64,000 nucleotides of DNA from Candidatus Solirubrobacter pratensis (GCF_000425945.1 NZ_AUEK01000007.1:434001-498000); one strand, 5' to 3'; shown: positions 41,637-50,980, counted from the first letter of the stretch. Notes: generated by a model from the sequence alone, not told the origin. Made by a program: numbers and translations.

Positions 41637-42434
41637 GTGCCCCTCTCCCCCGCCGTCCGCCCGTACGACCAGCTGCTGCTGGACCTGGACGGCACCATCT
41701 GGATCGGCGACCGCGCGCTGCCCGGCGCGACGGAGGCCGTCGCCGCGCTGCGCGAAGCGGGCAAGGCGGTCCTGTTTCTCACCAACGACGTCCGCCTCGC
41801 ACCGGAGGCGTTCGTGCGCAAGCTGTGGCGGCTCGGGTTCCAGGCCTCCCTCGGCGAAGTGCTCAGCGTGGGCGCCGCCTTGCAGTTCTGGCTCGCGCAG
41901 GGTGAGCCGAGGCGGTCGGCGTACGTCGTCGGGTCCCAGGCGCTCGTGGACCACGTGGCGGAGGCGGGACTACGGATCGTCAACGGCACCACCTTCGCCC
42001 CGCGCGCCGACGTGGTGGTTGTCGGCGGCCACGACCAGTTCGTGTTCGAGGAGCTCAAGATCGCCACGCAGGCCGTCCTGCGCGGCGCGGACCTCGTCGG
42101 CGCGACGCGCGACGCGACCTTCCCGATGCCGGATGGCCTGTGGCCGGGCTCGGGCGCGATCCTGGCGGCGGTCGAGACCGCCACCGGCCGCAGGGCCCTG
42201 CAGGTGGTCGGCAAGCCGGAGTCCTCGATGTACGAGGCGGCGCGCGACCGTCTCGGCCCCGGCCGCGTGCTGGCCGTGGGCGACCGGATCGAGTCCGACA
42301 TCGAGGGTGCGCGGCGCGCCGGGATGCACACCGCGCTCGTCCTCACCGGCGTCAGCACCCGCGCCGGCGCCGACGCGCTCGAGCCGCGCCCGACCTACGT
42401 CGCGGACTCTCTGGCCTCGCTCGTCCTCGGCTGA
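41637..42434 (+). CDS. HAD-superfamily NagD-like phosphatase
   Basis: This 265-residue protein has HAD motif I DLDGTIWIGD near residue 13, motif II LFLTNDVR and motif III VVGKPESSMYEAA. Motif IV GDRIESDIEGARRAGM completes the set. The class IIA cap is typical of NagD/p-nitrophenylphosphatase relatives acting on small phosphate esters. GTG at 41637 is chosen, with a TAATGG -10-like box 7 nt upstream. Confidence 0.88.
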   Translation: MPLSPAVRPYDQLLLDLDGTIWIGDRALPGATEAVAALREAGKAVLFLTNDVRLAPEAFVRKLWRLGFQASLGEVLSVGAALQFWLAQGEPRRSAYVVGSQALVDHVAEAGLRIVNGTTFAPRADVVVVGGHDQFVFEELKIATQAVLRGADLVGATRDATFPMPDGLWPGSGAILAAVETATGRRALQVVGKPESSMYEAARDRLGPGRVLAVGDRIESDIEGARRAGMHTALVLTGVSTRAGADALEPRPTYVADSLASLVLG

Positions 42435-42438
42435 GCGG

Positions 42439-43506
42439 TCATGCCCGCTCCAGCGCGGCGCGCAGCCGCGCGACGTCATCCTCGGTGATGTGCAGGTGCG
42501 GCGAGATCCGCAGCGAGTCGCCGCGCATGGCGGCGATGCAGCCCTCGGCGGCGAGCGCGGCCGCGGACGGCGCGGGAGCGATGCCGAGGATGTGCGGCCC
42601 GCGATCGGCGCTGACGCCGAAGCCGGCGGCGATCCGCTCCGTCACGCCCGCCAGCTCGGCCCCGATCCGCTCGACGCCCCACGCGAGGACCTGCGTCAGC
42701 GCGGCGATCGCCATCGGCGTGAGCACGAAGCTCGTGCGCTGCCCCATGTCGAACCGGCGCGCGCCCGGCTGGTACTCGTCGCGGTAGTCGACGAGCCGCG
42801 CGAAGTCCTCCGAGCCGGCCCGGTTGATCCAGTTCTGCTCGATCGGCGCGCCATCGTGATGGCGGGGGTCGGCGTAGAGGTAGCCGAGGCCGAGTGGGCC
42901 GAGCAGCCACTTGTAGCCGACCGCGATCAGGAAGTCCGGTTTCAGGGCGGCGACGTCGAGCGGCATGACGCCGGCCGACTGGCTGGCGTCGATCACCAGC
43001 GCCGCGTCGGCCGCCCGCGCGGCCGCGGCGACGCGCGGGAGATCCACGAGCGACCCGTCGGTCCAGTGCACGTTCGGCACGCTGACGACATCGACGCGCT
43101 CGTCGACCGCCGCCTCCACCGCGCCGGCCCAGGACTGGCCGGGCTCACGCGACACGGTGATCAGCTCGGCGCCGGCGGCGCGCCACGTGTAGATGCCCGA
43201 CGGGTACTCCTCCGCGAGCACGACGACGCGTCCGCACGGCAGGTTGCGCGCCGCCGTCGCGAAGCCGTAGCTGGTCGCGGGCACGAGCGCGATCTCGCCG
43301 GCATCGGCGCCGACGATGGCCGCGAACAGCTCGCGCAGCCGCTCGACGTCTGAGAACCAGTCGGCGGACCCGATCGCCCACGGCCGCGCGCGGCGGTCCA
43401 GCGCCGTTTCGGCCGCCGTCCGCACCGCCTTCAGTTGCGGCGCGAGGCTCGCGGTGTTGAAGTACGCGACGTCGTCGGGAAGCTCGAACACCTCGGGGTG
43501 GGCCAT
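42439..43506 (-). CDS. Class V aminotransferase / cysteine desulfurase-like PLP enzyme
   Basis: This 355-residue fold-type I PLP enzyme shows VPATSYGFATAARNL near residue 78 (cofactor phosphate site), VIDASQSAGVMPLD near 172 and the Schiff-base lysine in FLIAVGYKWLLGPLG near 197. The active-site cysteine loop of true desulfurases is not obvious, so an aminotransferase, lyase or kynureninase-like role is possible. ATG at 43506 is the first in-frame ATG fitting the family N-terminus. Confidence 0.83.
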   Translation of the reverse strand: MAHPEVFELPDDVAYFNTASLAPQLKAVRTAAETALDRRARPWAIGSADWFSDVERLRELFAAIVGADAGEIALVPATSYGFATAARNLPCGRVVVLAEEYPSGIYTWRAAGAELITVSREPGQSWAGAVEAAVDERVDVVSVPNVHWTDGSLVDLPRVAAAARAADAALVIDASQSAGVMPLDVAALKPDFLIAVGYKWLLGPLGLGYLYADPRHHDGAPIEQNWINRAGSEDFARLVDYRDEYQPGARRFDMGQRTSFVLTPMAIAALTQVLAWGVERIGAELAGVTERIAAGFGVSADRGPHILGIAPAPSAAALAAEGCIAAMRGDSLRISPHLHITEDDVARLRAALERA

Positions 43507-43584
43507 GGCGTCGCACCATCGCGCACCCCGGTTCCAAACACAACGCGCCCGGCGACCTGCGCGTGTTCTAGCCTCAGGCGCCGC

Positions 43585-44460
43585 ATGGACGGCCCGGTCT
43601 GCCTGATCGTGAACCCGCACGCCGGCGGCGGCCGCGCGATGCGGCTCCTGCCGGGCGTCGAGTCCGCGCTGCGCTCGATGGGGCGCTCGTTCCGGGTCGA
43701 GCCGACGGCGTCGATGGAGCACGCCCGCGAGCTGGCGCGTGGGGCGCGCGACGCGGGCGAGATCGTCGCCGCGATGGGCGGCGACGGCATCACCGGCGCC
43801 GTCGCGGGCGAGCTGCGTGACGGCGGCGGCCTGCTGGCCGTCCTGCCCGGCGGCCGCGGGAACGACTTCGCGCGCAAGCTCGGGATCCCGCACGACCCCG
43901 TCGCGGCGTGCGAGCTGCTCGAGCACGGGCGCGAGCGGCGCGTCGACCTCGCCGACGCGGGAGACGTCGCGTTCCTGGGCATCCTCTCGGCCGGCCTGGA
44001 CTCCGATGTCAACCGGATCGCCAACGAGACACGCCTGCCGCTCGGGACCAACGTGTACGTCTACGGCGCGCTGCGCGCGCTGGCGGTGTGGAAGCACGCC
44101 GGCTGGGCGGTCACGGTCGACGGCGAGGAGATCGAGTTCAGCGGGTACTCGGTCGCCGTGTCGAACTCGGGCGTGTTCGGCGGCGGCATGTACCTCGTAC
44201 CGGACGCCTCGCTCGACGACGGGCTGCTCGACGTCGTGCTGATCGCCGCCCACGGCAAAGTGAACTACCTGCGCGGTCTGCAGCGCGTGTTCAAGGGCAC
44301 GCACCTCGACGATCCCGCGCTCAAGCTCCTGCGCGGCCGCGAGATCACCTTCCGCGCCGACCGGCCGTTCACCGCCTACGCCGACGGGGACCCCGTCGCG
44401 CCGCTGCCGCTGACGGTCCGCGCGCTGCCGGGCGCGCTGCGGGTGGTGGCGCCGCGATGA
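43585..44460 (+). CDS. Diacylglycerol/lipid kinase family protein
   Basis: This 291-residue kinase has the DAGK catalytic motifs IVNPHAGGGRA at the start, AAMGGDGITGAVAGEL near residue 67 and LPGGRGNDFARKLG near 90. The C-terminal beta domain has SNSGVFGGGMYLVPDASLDDG. It probably phosphorylates a lipid such as diacylglycerol. The stop overlaps the murT start (ATGA), so it opens the wall-precursor operon. Confidence 0.9.
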   Translation: MDGPVCLIVNPHAGGGRAMRLLPGVESALRSMGRSFRVEPTASMEHARELARGARDAGEIVAAMGGDGITGAVAGELRDGGGLLAVLPGGRGNDFARKLGIPHDPVAACELLEHGRERRVDLADAGDVAFLGILSAGLDSDVNRIANETRLPLGTNVYVYGALRALAVWKHAGWAVTVDGEEIEFSGYSVAVSNSGVFGGGMYLVPDASLDDGLLDVVLIAAHGKVNYLRGLQRVFKGTHLDDPALKLLRGREITFRADRPFTAYADGDPVAPLPLTVRALPGALRVVAPR

Positions 44461-45920
44461 TGCGGCTGGCCGCCGGGGTGGCCGCCGCCAAGGCGGTCGG
44501 GACGCTGGCGCGCACGGCCGGCCGCGGCGGCGGGACGTCGCTGCCGGGGAAGGTCCTGACGCGCGTCGAGCCGCACGCGATCGGGCAGCTGGCGCGGCGG
44601 CTGGAGCGCGGCAGCGTCGTGATCTCCGCCACCAACGGCAAGACCACCACCGCGGCGATGGTCGCCTCGATCCTCGAGCGCGGCGGCGCGCGGCTGGTCC
44701 ACAACCGGGCCGGGGCGAACATGGCGGGCGGGATCGCGAGCGCGCTCGCGGCCGCCTCGCGCCGCGGCGGGCGCGCGCTGACCGGCGACTTCGGCCTCTT
44801 CGAGGTCGACGAGTTCTGGCTCGGCGCGCTCGTCGAGGAGCTCGAGCCGCGCGCGATGCTGCTCGGGAACCTGTTCCGCGACCAGCTGGACCGCTACGGC
44901 GAGCTGGAGACGATCGCCGACCGCTGGGCCGCCGTCGTGGCCGCGAGCAGCGCCGCGCTGGTGCTCAACGCCGACGACCCGCTGATCGCGGACCTCGGCC
45001 GCGCCTCCTCGCCGGCCGGGACCGCATCGCATCGACCCGGCCCGCCTTCGCCAGCCCACGGCGGTCCCCAAAGCATTCGCGCCGGCGAATGCGTCTATTT
45101 CGGCGTCGACGACGACTCGCTCGCGCTGCCCGAGCTCCAGCACGCGTCGGACTCCAAGCACTGCCGCCGCTGCGGGCACGCCTACGTCTACACGGCGGTC
45201 TACCTCGCCCACCTCGGGCACTACCGGTGCCCGAACTGCGGGCAGGAGCGCCCGGAGCCCGCGGTCGTCGCGACGGGCGTCGAGCTGCGCGGGATCCGCA
45301 GTGCGGCGTTCACCCTGCGCGGGCGGCGCGTCGAGCTCCCGCTGCCGGGCCTGTACAACGTCTACAACGCGCTCGGCGCGGCGGCGCTCACGCTCTCGCT
45401 GGGCGTGTCGCTCGACGACGTCGTCGCGGGCCTGGAGGGCGTCGCGCCGGCGTTCGGCCGCGCGGAGACGCTCGATCTCGGCCGCCCCACGTCGCTGCTG
45501 CTGGTGAAGAACCCCGCGGGCGCCAACGAGGTGCTGCGCACGCTGGCGCTCGAGGCCGGTCAGCTCGACATCCTCGGCGTGCTCAACGACCGCACCGCCG
45601 ACGGGCGCGACGTCTCGTGGGTGTGGGACGCCGACTGGGAGCTGCTCGTGCCGCACGTGCGGCGGATGACGTGCGCGGGCACGCGCGCCGCCGAGCTTGC
45701 GCTGCGGATGAAGTACGCGGGGCTGCCGGCGGAGCGGATCCGCGTCGTCGAGGCGCTCGAGCCCGCGCTGGACGCGGCACTCGCCGACGGCGAGCGAAGC
45801 GGTGATGAGCGCGCAGCGCGAGGCAGTGACCCGCTCTACGTCGTTCCGACCTACACCGCGCTGCTGGAGCTGCGCGAGCTGCTGACCCGGCGCGGCCAGG
45901 CGGAGGCGTACTGGCGGTGA
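44457..45920 (+). CDS. murT: Lipid II isoglutaminyl synthase, MurT subunit, with two insertions
   Basis: MurT, with GatD, amidates D-Glu of the lipid II stem peptide. This 487-residue Mur ligase-like protein has the ATP motif SATNGKTTTAAM near residue 58. A Cys4 zinc ribbon (CRRCGHAY, CPNCG) sits near 235-262, and the C-terminal DUF1727 domain ends in YVVPTYTALLELRELL. Two odd insertions stand out: about 30 residues near 183-212 containing a DNA palindrome, and GERSGDERAARG near 445-456, which is the repeated 38-bp element. Confidence 0.92.
   Translation: MMRLAAGVAAAKAVGTLARTAGRGGGTSLPGKVLTRVEPHAIGQLARRLERGSVVISATNGKTTTAAMVASILERGGARLVHNRAGANMAGGIASALAAASRRGGRALTGDFGLFEVDEFWLGALVEELEPRAMLLGNLFRDQLDRYGELETIADRWAAVVAASSAALVLNADDPLIADLGRASSPAGTASHRPGPPSPAHGGPQSIRAGECVYFGVDDDSLALPELQHASDSKHCRRCGHAYVYTAVYLAHLGHYRCPNCGQERPEPAVVATGVELRGIRSAAFTLRGRRVELPLPGLYNVYNALGAAALTLSLGVSLDDVVAGLEGVAPAFGRAETLDLGRPTSLLLVKNPAGANEVLRTLALEAGQLDILGVLNDRTADGRDVSWVWDADWELLVPHVRRMTCAGTRAAELALRMKYAGLPAERIRVVEALEPALDAALADGERSGDERAARGSDPLYVVPTYTALLELRELLTRRGQAEAYWR
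45073..45092 (+). repeat. Perfect 8-bp hairpin inside murT
   Basis: GCATTCGC and GCGAATGC flank a 4-base loop GCCG. The element lies in a stretch (about 45004-45092) that interrupts the normal MurT sequence between LGR and VYFGVDD. Confidence 0.8.
45789..45826 (+). repeat. Copy 2 of 38-bp coding repeat
   Basis: Identical to the minus strand of 30246-30283 over 38 bp and read in the same frame. Here it inserts GERSGDERAARG before the conserved LYVVPTYTALLELR end of MurT. Confidence 0.9.
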
Positions 45921-46627
45921 ACCCGCAGGTGATCTGGCATGACGTCGAATGCGGGCGCTACGAGGCCGACCTGCCGCTGTGGGAGGAGCTGGCACGCTCC
46001 GCGCCGGAGGGCGTGCTCGACGTCGGCGCCGGCACCGGGCGCGTGGCGCTTCCGCTGGCACGCGCGGGGCACGCCGTGACGGCGCTCGACCTCGACGCCG
46101 GCCTGCTCGCGGAGCTCTCCTCGCGCGCGGAGGCGGAGGGCCTGCGCATTCCTGCGGTCGTCGCCGATGCGGCGGACTTCCGGCTGGACACGCCGGTCTC
46201 GCTCATCATCGTGCCGATGCAGACGATCCAGCTGCTGCCCGAGCGCGGCGGGTTCTTCGCGTCCGCGCGCCGAGCGCTGGTCCCCGGCGGCCGCGTCGCG
46301 ATCGCCATCGCCACGGGGCTCGAGGCCTTCGACGGCGGCGCGGCGCTCCCGTATCCGGACCTCGGCGAGGCCGGCGGCTACCGCTTCATCTCCCAGCCGG
46401 TCGCGATCCGCCTGCTCGACGACGGCGTGCGGATCGAGCGCGTGCGCCAGCTCGTCTCCCCTGACGGCACGCGCGAGAACACCGAGGACGCCGTGCACCT
46501 GGCGACCGTCTCCCCCGGCGAGCTGGTCGAGGAGGCCGCCGGGCACGGGCTCGAGGCCGAGGAGCTGCGCCACATCCCCGAGACGCCGGAGCACGTCGGC
46601 TCCGAGGTGGTGATCCTCCGTGGCTGA
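45917..46627 (+). CDS. Class I SAM-dependent methyltransferase
   Basis: This 236-residue Rossmann methyltransferase has motif I GVLDVGAGTGRVALPLA near residue 32, an acidic ALDLDAG after strand 2, VVADAADF and IIVPMQTIQLL. GTG overlaps the murT stop and the stop region overlaps gatD by 8 bases, so it is locked into the murT-gatD operon. The substrate is unknown; a wall or lipid precursor would fit the position, but that is inference. Confidence 0.85.
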   Translation: MNPQVIWHDVECGRYEADLPLWEELARSAPEGVLDVGAGTGRVALPLARAGHAVTALDLDAGLLAELSSRAEAEGLRIPAVVADAADFRLDTPVSLIIVPMQTIQLLPERGGFFASARRALVPGGRVAIAIATGLEAFDGGAALPYPDLGEAGGYRFISQPVAIRLLDDGVRIERVRQLVSPDGTRENTEDAVHLATVSPGELVEEAAGHGLEAEELRHIPETPEHVGSEVVILRG

Positions 46628-47345
46628 GCTGCGGGTCTGCGCGCTGTACCCCGACCTCATGAACATCTACGCCGACCGCGGGAACCTGCAGTTGCTGCAG
46701 CGCCGCTGCGAGTGGCGCGGGATCGGCTTCACGCTGCGCGGATCGGGCCTCGGCGAGCCGCTCGACCCGGACGCGCACGACCTCTACTACATCGGCGGAG
46801 GTCAGGATCGCGACCAGGCGCTGTGCGCCGAGGACCTCGCGACCGTCAAGCGCGACGCGCTGCACGCGGCGGCCGTCCGCGGCGCCGTGATCTTCGCCGT
46901 CTGCGGCGGCTATCAGCTGCTCGGGCACGGCTACGAGGTCGGCGGCGAGCGGCTGCCGGGCGTCGGCCTCGTCGACCTGGAGACCGTCCGCGAGGACGGG
47001 CCGCGCCTGATCGGCAACGTCGCGATCGAGCTGGACGGGCGCGTGCTCGCAGGCTTCGAGAACCACGGCGGACGTACGCGGCTGGGCACTTCGGCGACGC
47101 CCCTTGGGAGGGTGCTCAAGGGCCATGGCAACGACGGGCGCTCGGGCTTCGAAGGCGTCAGGGGCGGCCCGCGCGGGAACGTCGTCGGGACCTACCTGCA
47201 CGGCCCGCTGCTGCCGAAGAACGCATGGTTCGCCGACTGGTTGACGGCGAGCGCGCTCGGGCAGGATCCGGGTGGCCTCACGCCGCTCGACGACGCGCTC
47301 GAGGATGCCGCGCACGCGGCGGCCCGGCGCGCTGCTGGTCTGTAG
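46620..47345 (+). CDS. gatD: Lipid II isoglutaminyl synthase, glutamine amidotransferase subunit GatD
   Basis: This 241-residue class I glutamine amidotransferase has the nucleophile loop VIFAVCGGYQLLG (Cys near residue 88), GGGQDRDQ near 60 and the histidine in VGTYLHGPLLPKN near 195. This matches GatD, which supplies ammonia to MurT. It overlaps the methyltransferase by 8 bases. In most Actinomycetota it directly follows murT, so the intervening gene is unusual. Confidence 0.93.
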   Translation: MAELRVCALYPDLMNIYADRGNLQLLQRRCEWRGIGFTLRGSGLGEPLDPDAHDLYYIGGGQDRDQALCAEDLATVKRDALHAAAVRGAVIFAVCGGYQLLGHGYEVGGERLPGVGLVDLETVREDGPRLIGNVAIELDGRVLAGFENHGGRTRLGTSATPLGRVLKGHGNDGRSGFEGVRGGPRGNVVGTYLHGPLLPKNAWFADWLTASALGQDPGGLTPLDDALEDAAHAAARRAAGL

Positions 47346-47395
47346 GCGAACCGGCGTTCGGTAGAGTCCCGGCTTCCCTCCCCGGGGCTTTCCTC

Positions 47396-48559
47396 TTGAC
47401 GTCAACCGACATCGCCCAATCCGAGGGGCCGTCCGGCTACCGCGAGGCCGTAGAGCTGGAGTTCGACGAGGCGACGAAGCGCTATCCCGGCGCCGAGAGT
47501 CCCGCCGTCGACTCGCTCTCAGTGACCGTTCCGGCGGGCGAGATCTGCGTGCTGGTCGGCCCGTCCGGCTGCGGCAAGACGACCGCGATGCGGATGGTCA
47601 ACCGGATGATCGACATCACCGGCGGCGACATCCGCGTCGGCGGGCGCAGCGTGCGCGAGCGCGACGTCGATGACCTGCGGCGCGAGATCGGCTACGTGAT
47701 CCAGCAGGTCGGCCTGTTCCCGCACCGCACGATCGGCGACAACATCGCGACCGTCCCGCGGCTGCTCGGATGGGATAAGAAGCGCGTGGCGGAGCGCGTC
47801 CAGGAGCTGCTCGACCTGATCTCGCTGCCGCAGGAGATGGGCCGCCGCTATCCCGCGCAGCTGTCCGGCGGCCAGCGCCAGCGCGTCGGGGTCGCCCGCG
47901 CCTTGGCCGCGGATCCGCCGCTGATGCTGATGGACGAGCCCTTCGGCGCGATCGACCCGATCAACCGCGAGCGGCTCCAGAACGAGTTCCTGCGCCTGCA
48001 GGCCGAGATCCGCAAGACCGTCGTCTTCGTCACGCACGACATCGACGAGGCGATCAAGATGGGCGACCGGATCGCGATCCTGCGCGAGGGCGGGCATCTT
48101 GAGCAGTACGCGCCGCCCGCGGAGCTGCTGATGAGCCCCGCGAGCCCGTTCGTGGAGGACTTCGTGGGCGCCGACCGGGCGCTCAAGCGGCTCTCGCTCC
48201 AGCGTGTGAGCGACGTCGACCTGTGGCAGGCGCCGCTGGTCCGCGCCGGGGACTCCGTGGCCGAGGTCCGCCGCGCGCTCGAGACCGCCGACGTGAAGAT
48301 CCCGCTGCTGATCGACGAGCGCGGCGCGCCGCGCGGCTGGCTGTCCGAGCGTGCGCTCGCCGGCGACACCGTCGGCGAGCAGCTGCGCTCGGGTCCCGAG
48401 CCGGTCGTCGACCGCGCGGACGTGCTGCGCGACGCGCTCTCGGACCTGCTCGCGCACGAGTCCCAGTACGGGCCCGTGGTGGACGGGAGCGGAAGGGTCG
48501 TCGGCGTGCTCTCGATCGAGCTGCTCAGCCACATGCTCAAGGCCGAGGACTCCGCGTGA
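47396..48559 (+). CDS. opuCA: OpuCA-like osmolyte ABC transporter ATPase
   Basis: This 387-residue ATPase has Walker A GPSGCGKTTAMRM near residue 54, signature LSGGQRQR and Walker B PPLMLMDEPFGA. The C-terminal CBS region ends with YGPVVDGSGRVVGVLS, as in glycine betaine/carnitine/choline transporters. TTG at 47396 is the likely start, with a TAGAGT box at 47362-47367. It is the first gene of a four-gene overlapping operon. Confidence 0.9.
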   Translation: MTSTDIAQSEGPSGYREAVELEFDEATKRYPGAESPAVDSLSVTVPAGEICVLVGPSGCGKTTAMRMVNRMIDITGGDIRVGGRSVRERDVDDLRREIGYVIQQVGLFPHRTIGDNIATVPRLLGWDKKRVAERVQELLDLISLPQEMGRRYPAQLSGGQRQRVGVARALAADPPLMLMDEPFGAIDPINRERLQNEFLRLQAEIRKTVVFVTHDIDEAIKMGDRIAILREGGHLEQYAPPAELLMSPASPFVEDFVGADRALKRLSLQRVSDVDLWQAPLVRAGDSVAEVRRALETADVKIPLLIDERGAPRGWLSERALAGDTVGEQLRSGPEPVVDRADVLRDALSDLLAHESQYGPVVDGSGRVVGVLSIELLSHMLKAEDSA

Positions 48560-49257
48560 TCCTCCTGGCCCAGCTGAAGATCCACGAGCGCGGGGGCACG
48601 CCCGACTGCGTCGAGCGCAACGGCATCTGCCCGAGCTGGATCGCCGACAACCTCGACCGCTACACCCATCCGCTGCTCAAGCAGATCGAGCTCGTGCTCG
48701 CCGCCGTCGCGATCGGGTTCGTGATCGCGTTCGCGCTCGCCCTGCTCGCGCACCGCCGGCGCGCGCTGATCGCCCCGATCACGCAGATCACCGGCATCCT
48801 CTACACGCTCCCGAGCGTCGCGGTCTTCTTCCTGCTGCTGCCGGTCACGGGGCGCGGGTTCGACACGGCCCTGATCGCGCTCGTCGCCTACACGCTGCTG
48901 ATCATCTTCCGCAACGTGATCACCGGGCTCGAGGGCGTGCCCGAGGAGGCACGCGACGCCGGCCGCGGGATGGGCTTGACGCAGCCGCAGCTGCTGTGGC
49001 GCGTCGAGCTGCCGCTGGCGCTGCCGGAGATCATGGCCGGGCTGCGGATCGCGATGACGACGACGGTCGGCCTGGCGTCGCTCGCCTTCCTGGCCGGCGC
49101 CGGCGGGCTGGGCGAGACGATCTTCGACGACCGCTTCTTCCGCTCCAACGTGCTCGTCGCCGGCGGGCTGTGCGTGCTGCTCGCCGTCGTGCTCGACCTG
49201 CTCGTACTGGGGCTGCAGAAGGTCCTGACCCCGTGGACCCGGACGGTGCCGGCGTGA
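48556..49257 (+). CDS. opuCB: OpuCB-like ABC transporter permease
   Basis: This 233-residue permease has about six membrane segments and the EAA-loop EGVPEEARDAGRGMGLTQ near residue 118. GTG overlaps the ATPase gene stop (GTGA). It forms the membrane channel with the second permease. Confidence 0.9.
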   Translation: MILLAQLKIHERGGTPDCVERNGICPSWIADNLDRYTHPLLKQIELVLAAVAIGFVIAFALALLAHRRRALIAPITQITGILYTLPSVAVFFLLLPVTGRGFDTALIALVAYTLLIIFRNVITGLEGVPEEARDAGRGMGLTQPQLLWRVELPLALPEIMAGLRIAMTTTVGLASLAFLAGAGGLGETIFDDRFFRSNVLVAGGLCVLLAVVLDLLVLGLQKVLTPWTRTVPA

Positions 49258-50006
49258 CCTTCGCGTTCCTCGGCGACTTCGGCGATGCGGTCTCGTTCAT
49301 CTTCACGTCGCGCCAGTCGCGCGGCGGCGCGGAGATCGGCGGCGCGCACAACCTCTCGCTGCTGTGGACGCACCTGGAGCTGTGCGCGGCCTCGCTCGGG
49401 CTCGCGATCCTGATCGCGCTGCCCGTGGGACTGGTGCTCGGGCACCTCGGGCGCTGGTCGTTCCTGGCGATCTCGACGTCGAACGTCGGCCGCGCGGTGC
49501 CGAGCATCGCGCTGATCGCGTTCTTCGTCGCCTTCTTCCCGCAGACCCCGGAGTTCCTGTCGGTCACGCTGGCGCTCGCGCTGCTCGCGATCCCGCCGAT
49601 CCTCACCAACGCCTACGTGGGGATCCGGCAGGTCGATCGCGAGACGGTCGACGCGGCGCGCGGCATGGGGCTGTCCGGCGGGCAGGTGCTGCGCCAGGTC
49701 GAGCTGCCGCTGGCGCTGCCACTGATCTTCGGCGGGATCAAGACGTCGACCGTCAACGTGATCGCCACGGCGACGATCGCGCCGCTCGCCGGCGTCGTGA
49801 CGCTCGGCGATCCGCTCGTCTCGTTCGCCGTCTACGGGCGCGAGGGGCAGATCGGCGTCTCGATCATCGTCGCCGCCCTGGCGATCGCCGCCGAAGTCGG
49901 CCTCTCGGCCGTGCAACGTGCCGTCACACCTAAGGGCATCCGGCTCGAGCGCACCCCCCGCGCTCGGTTCGGCTTCGCCAAGAGGAGGATCCAGACCGCC
50001 CCATGA
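49254..50006 (+). CDS. opuCD: OpuCD-like ABC transporter permease
   Basis: This 250-residue permease is a relative of the preceding one. Its EAA-loop is VDRETVDAARGMGLSGGQ near residue 126, it has about six membrane helices, and it ends in a basic tail. GTG overlaps the previous stop and its end overlaps the binding-protein gene (ATGA). Confidence 0.9.
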   Translation: MTFAFLGDFGDAVSFIFTSRQSRGGAEIGGAHNLSLLWTHLELCAASLGLAILIALPVGLVLGHLGRWSFLAISTSNVGRAVPSIALIAFFVAFFPQTPEFLSVTLALALLAIPPILTNAYVGIRQVDRETVDAARGMGLSGGQVLRQVELPLALPLIFGGIKTSTVNVIATATIAPLAGVVTLGDPLVSFAVYGREGQIGVSIIVAALAIAAEVGLSAVQRAVTPKGIRLERTPRARFGFAKRRIQTAP

Positions 50007-50980
50007 GATCGCTCACCCACGTATTCGCCGCACTCCTGGTCGCGGTCGCCGTGGTCGCCTGCGGGAGCGACTCGTCGTCGTCTTCGTCGACGCCGACCTC
50101 GACGCCCGCCCAGTCGACTCCGGCCACCGGCCAGATCAAGAAGAACGCGGCCAACGCGTCGGTCTCGCTGAAGATCGGCTCGAAGAACTTCACCGAGCAG
50201 AAGGTGCTCGGCGAGATCTACGCCCAAGGGCTCGCGGCCGCGGGCTACAAGACGACGACGGACCTGAACCTCGGCGACGAGCAGACGGCGTTGAAGGCGC
50301 TCAAGGGCGGCCAGATCGACGCCTACCCGGAGTACACCGGCACGGCGCTGCTGTCGTTCTTCAAGACGCCGGCGTCGGAGCTGCCGAAGGACCCGCAGGC
50401 CGCGTATGAGAAGGCCAAGGCGGACTTCGAGAAGGAGGGCCTGACGGCGTTCCCGCCGACGCCCTTCACCGATTCGAACGAGGTCGCGGTCACGCAGGCG
50501 ACGGCCCAGAAGCTCGGTCTGAAGAACATCTCGGACCTGTCTGCCAAGGCGAAGACCCTGACGCTCTACGGCACGCCCGAGTGCCGGCAGCGGATGGACT
50601 GCCTGCTCGGCCTCGAGAAGATCTACGGCCTGAAGTTCAAGAAGTTCGTGCCCGTCGCGCCGGATCAGCGCCACGAGGTGCTGCAGTCAGGCCGCGCCGA
50701 CGTCTCGATCGTCTTCACGACCGATCCGCAGATCAAGCGCAACAAGGAAGTCCTGCTCGAGGACGACAAGGGCATGTTCCCGCCCTACAACTCGACGCTC
50801 GTGATGAAGCAGGCGACGGCCGAGAAGGCGGGCGCGGACCTGCCGAAGGTCCTGGATCTGATCCAGAAGCCGCTGACCGACGACGCGATGCAGGAGCTCG
50901 ACGCGCGCGTCGACCTCGACAAGAAGGAGCCGGCCGAGGTCGCGAAGGAGTACCTCTCGGAGACGGGACTCGTCAAGTGA
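50003..50980 (+). CDS. opuCC: OpuCC-like glycine betaine/choline-type binding lipoprotein
   Basis: This 325-residue lipoprotein has a signal with lipobox VAVVAC (Cys near 20) and a Ser/Thr linker. The OpuAC-type solute-binding domain has KIGSKNFTEQKVLGEIYAQG, whose GSKNFTEQ core is the family hallmark. QIDAYPEYTGTAL and ADVSIVFTTDP are also typical. It should capture quaternary ammonium osmolytes for the ABC transporter. Confidence 0.92.
   Translation: MRSLTHVFAALLVAVAVVACGSDSSSSSSTPTSTPAQSTPATGQIKKNAANASVSLKIGSKNFTEQKVLGEIYAQGLAAAGYKTTTDLNLGDEQTALKALKGGQIDAYPEYTGTALLSFFKTPASELPKDPQAAYEKAKADFEKEGLTAFPPTPFTDSNEVAVTQATAQKLGLKNISDLSAKAKTLTLYGTPECRQRMDCLLGLEKIYGLKFKKFVPVAPDQRHEVLQSGRADVSIVFTTDPQIKRNKEVLLEDDKGMFPPYNSTLVMKQATAEKAGADLPKVLDLIQKPLTDDAMQELDARVDLDKKEPAEVAKEYLSETGLVK

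Noticed and set aside
42439-43506. Cysteine desulfurase of the Suf/Isc system
   Set aside because: No clear catalytic Cys loop and no SufU/IscU or cluster genes nearby; kept as a general class V PLP enzyme.
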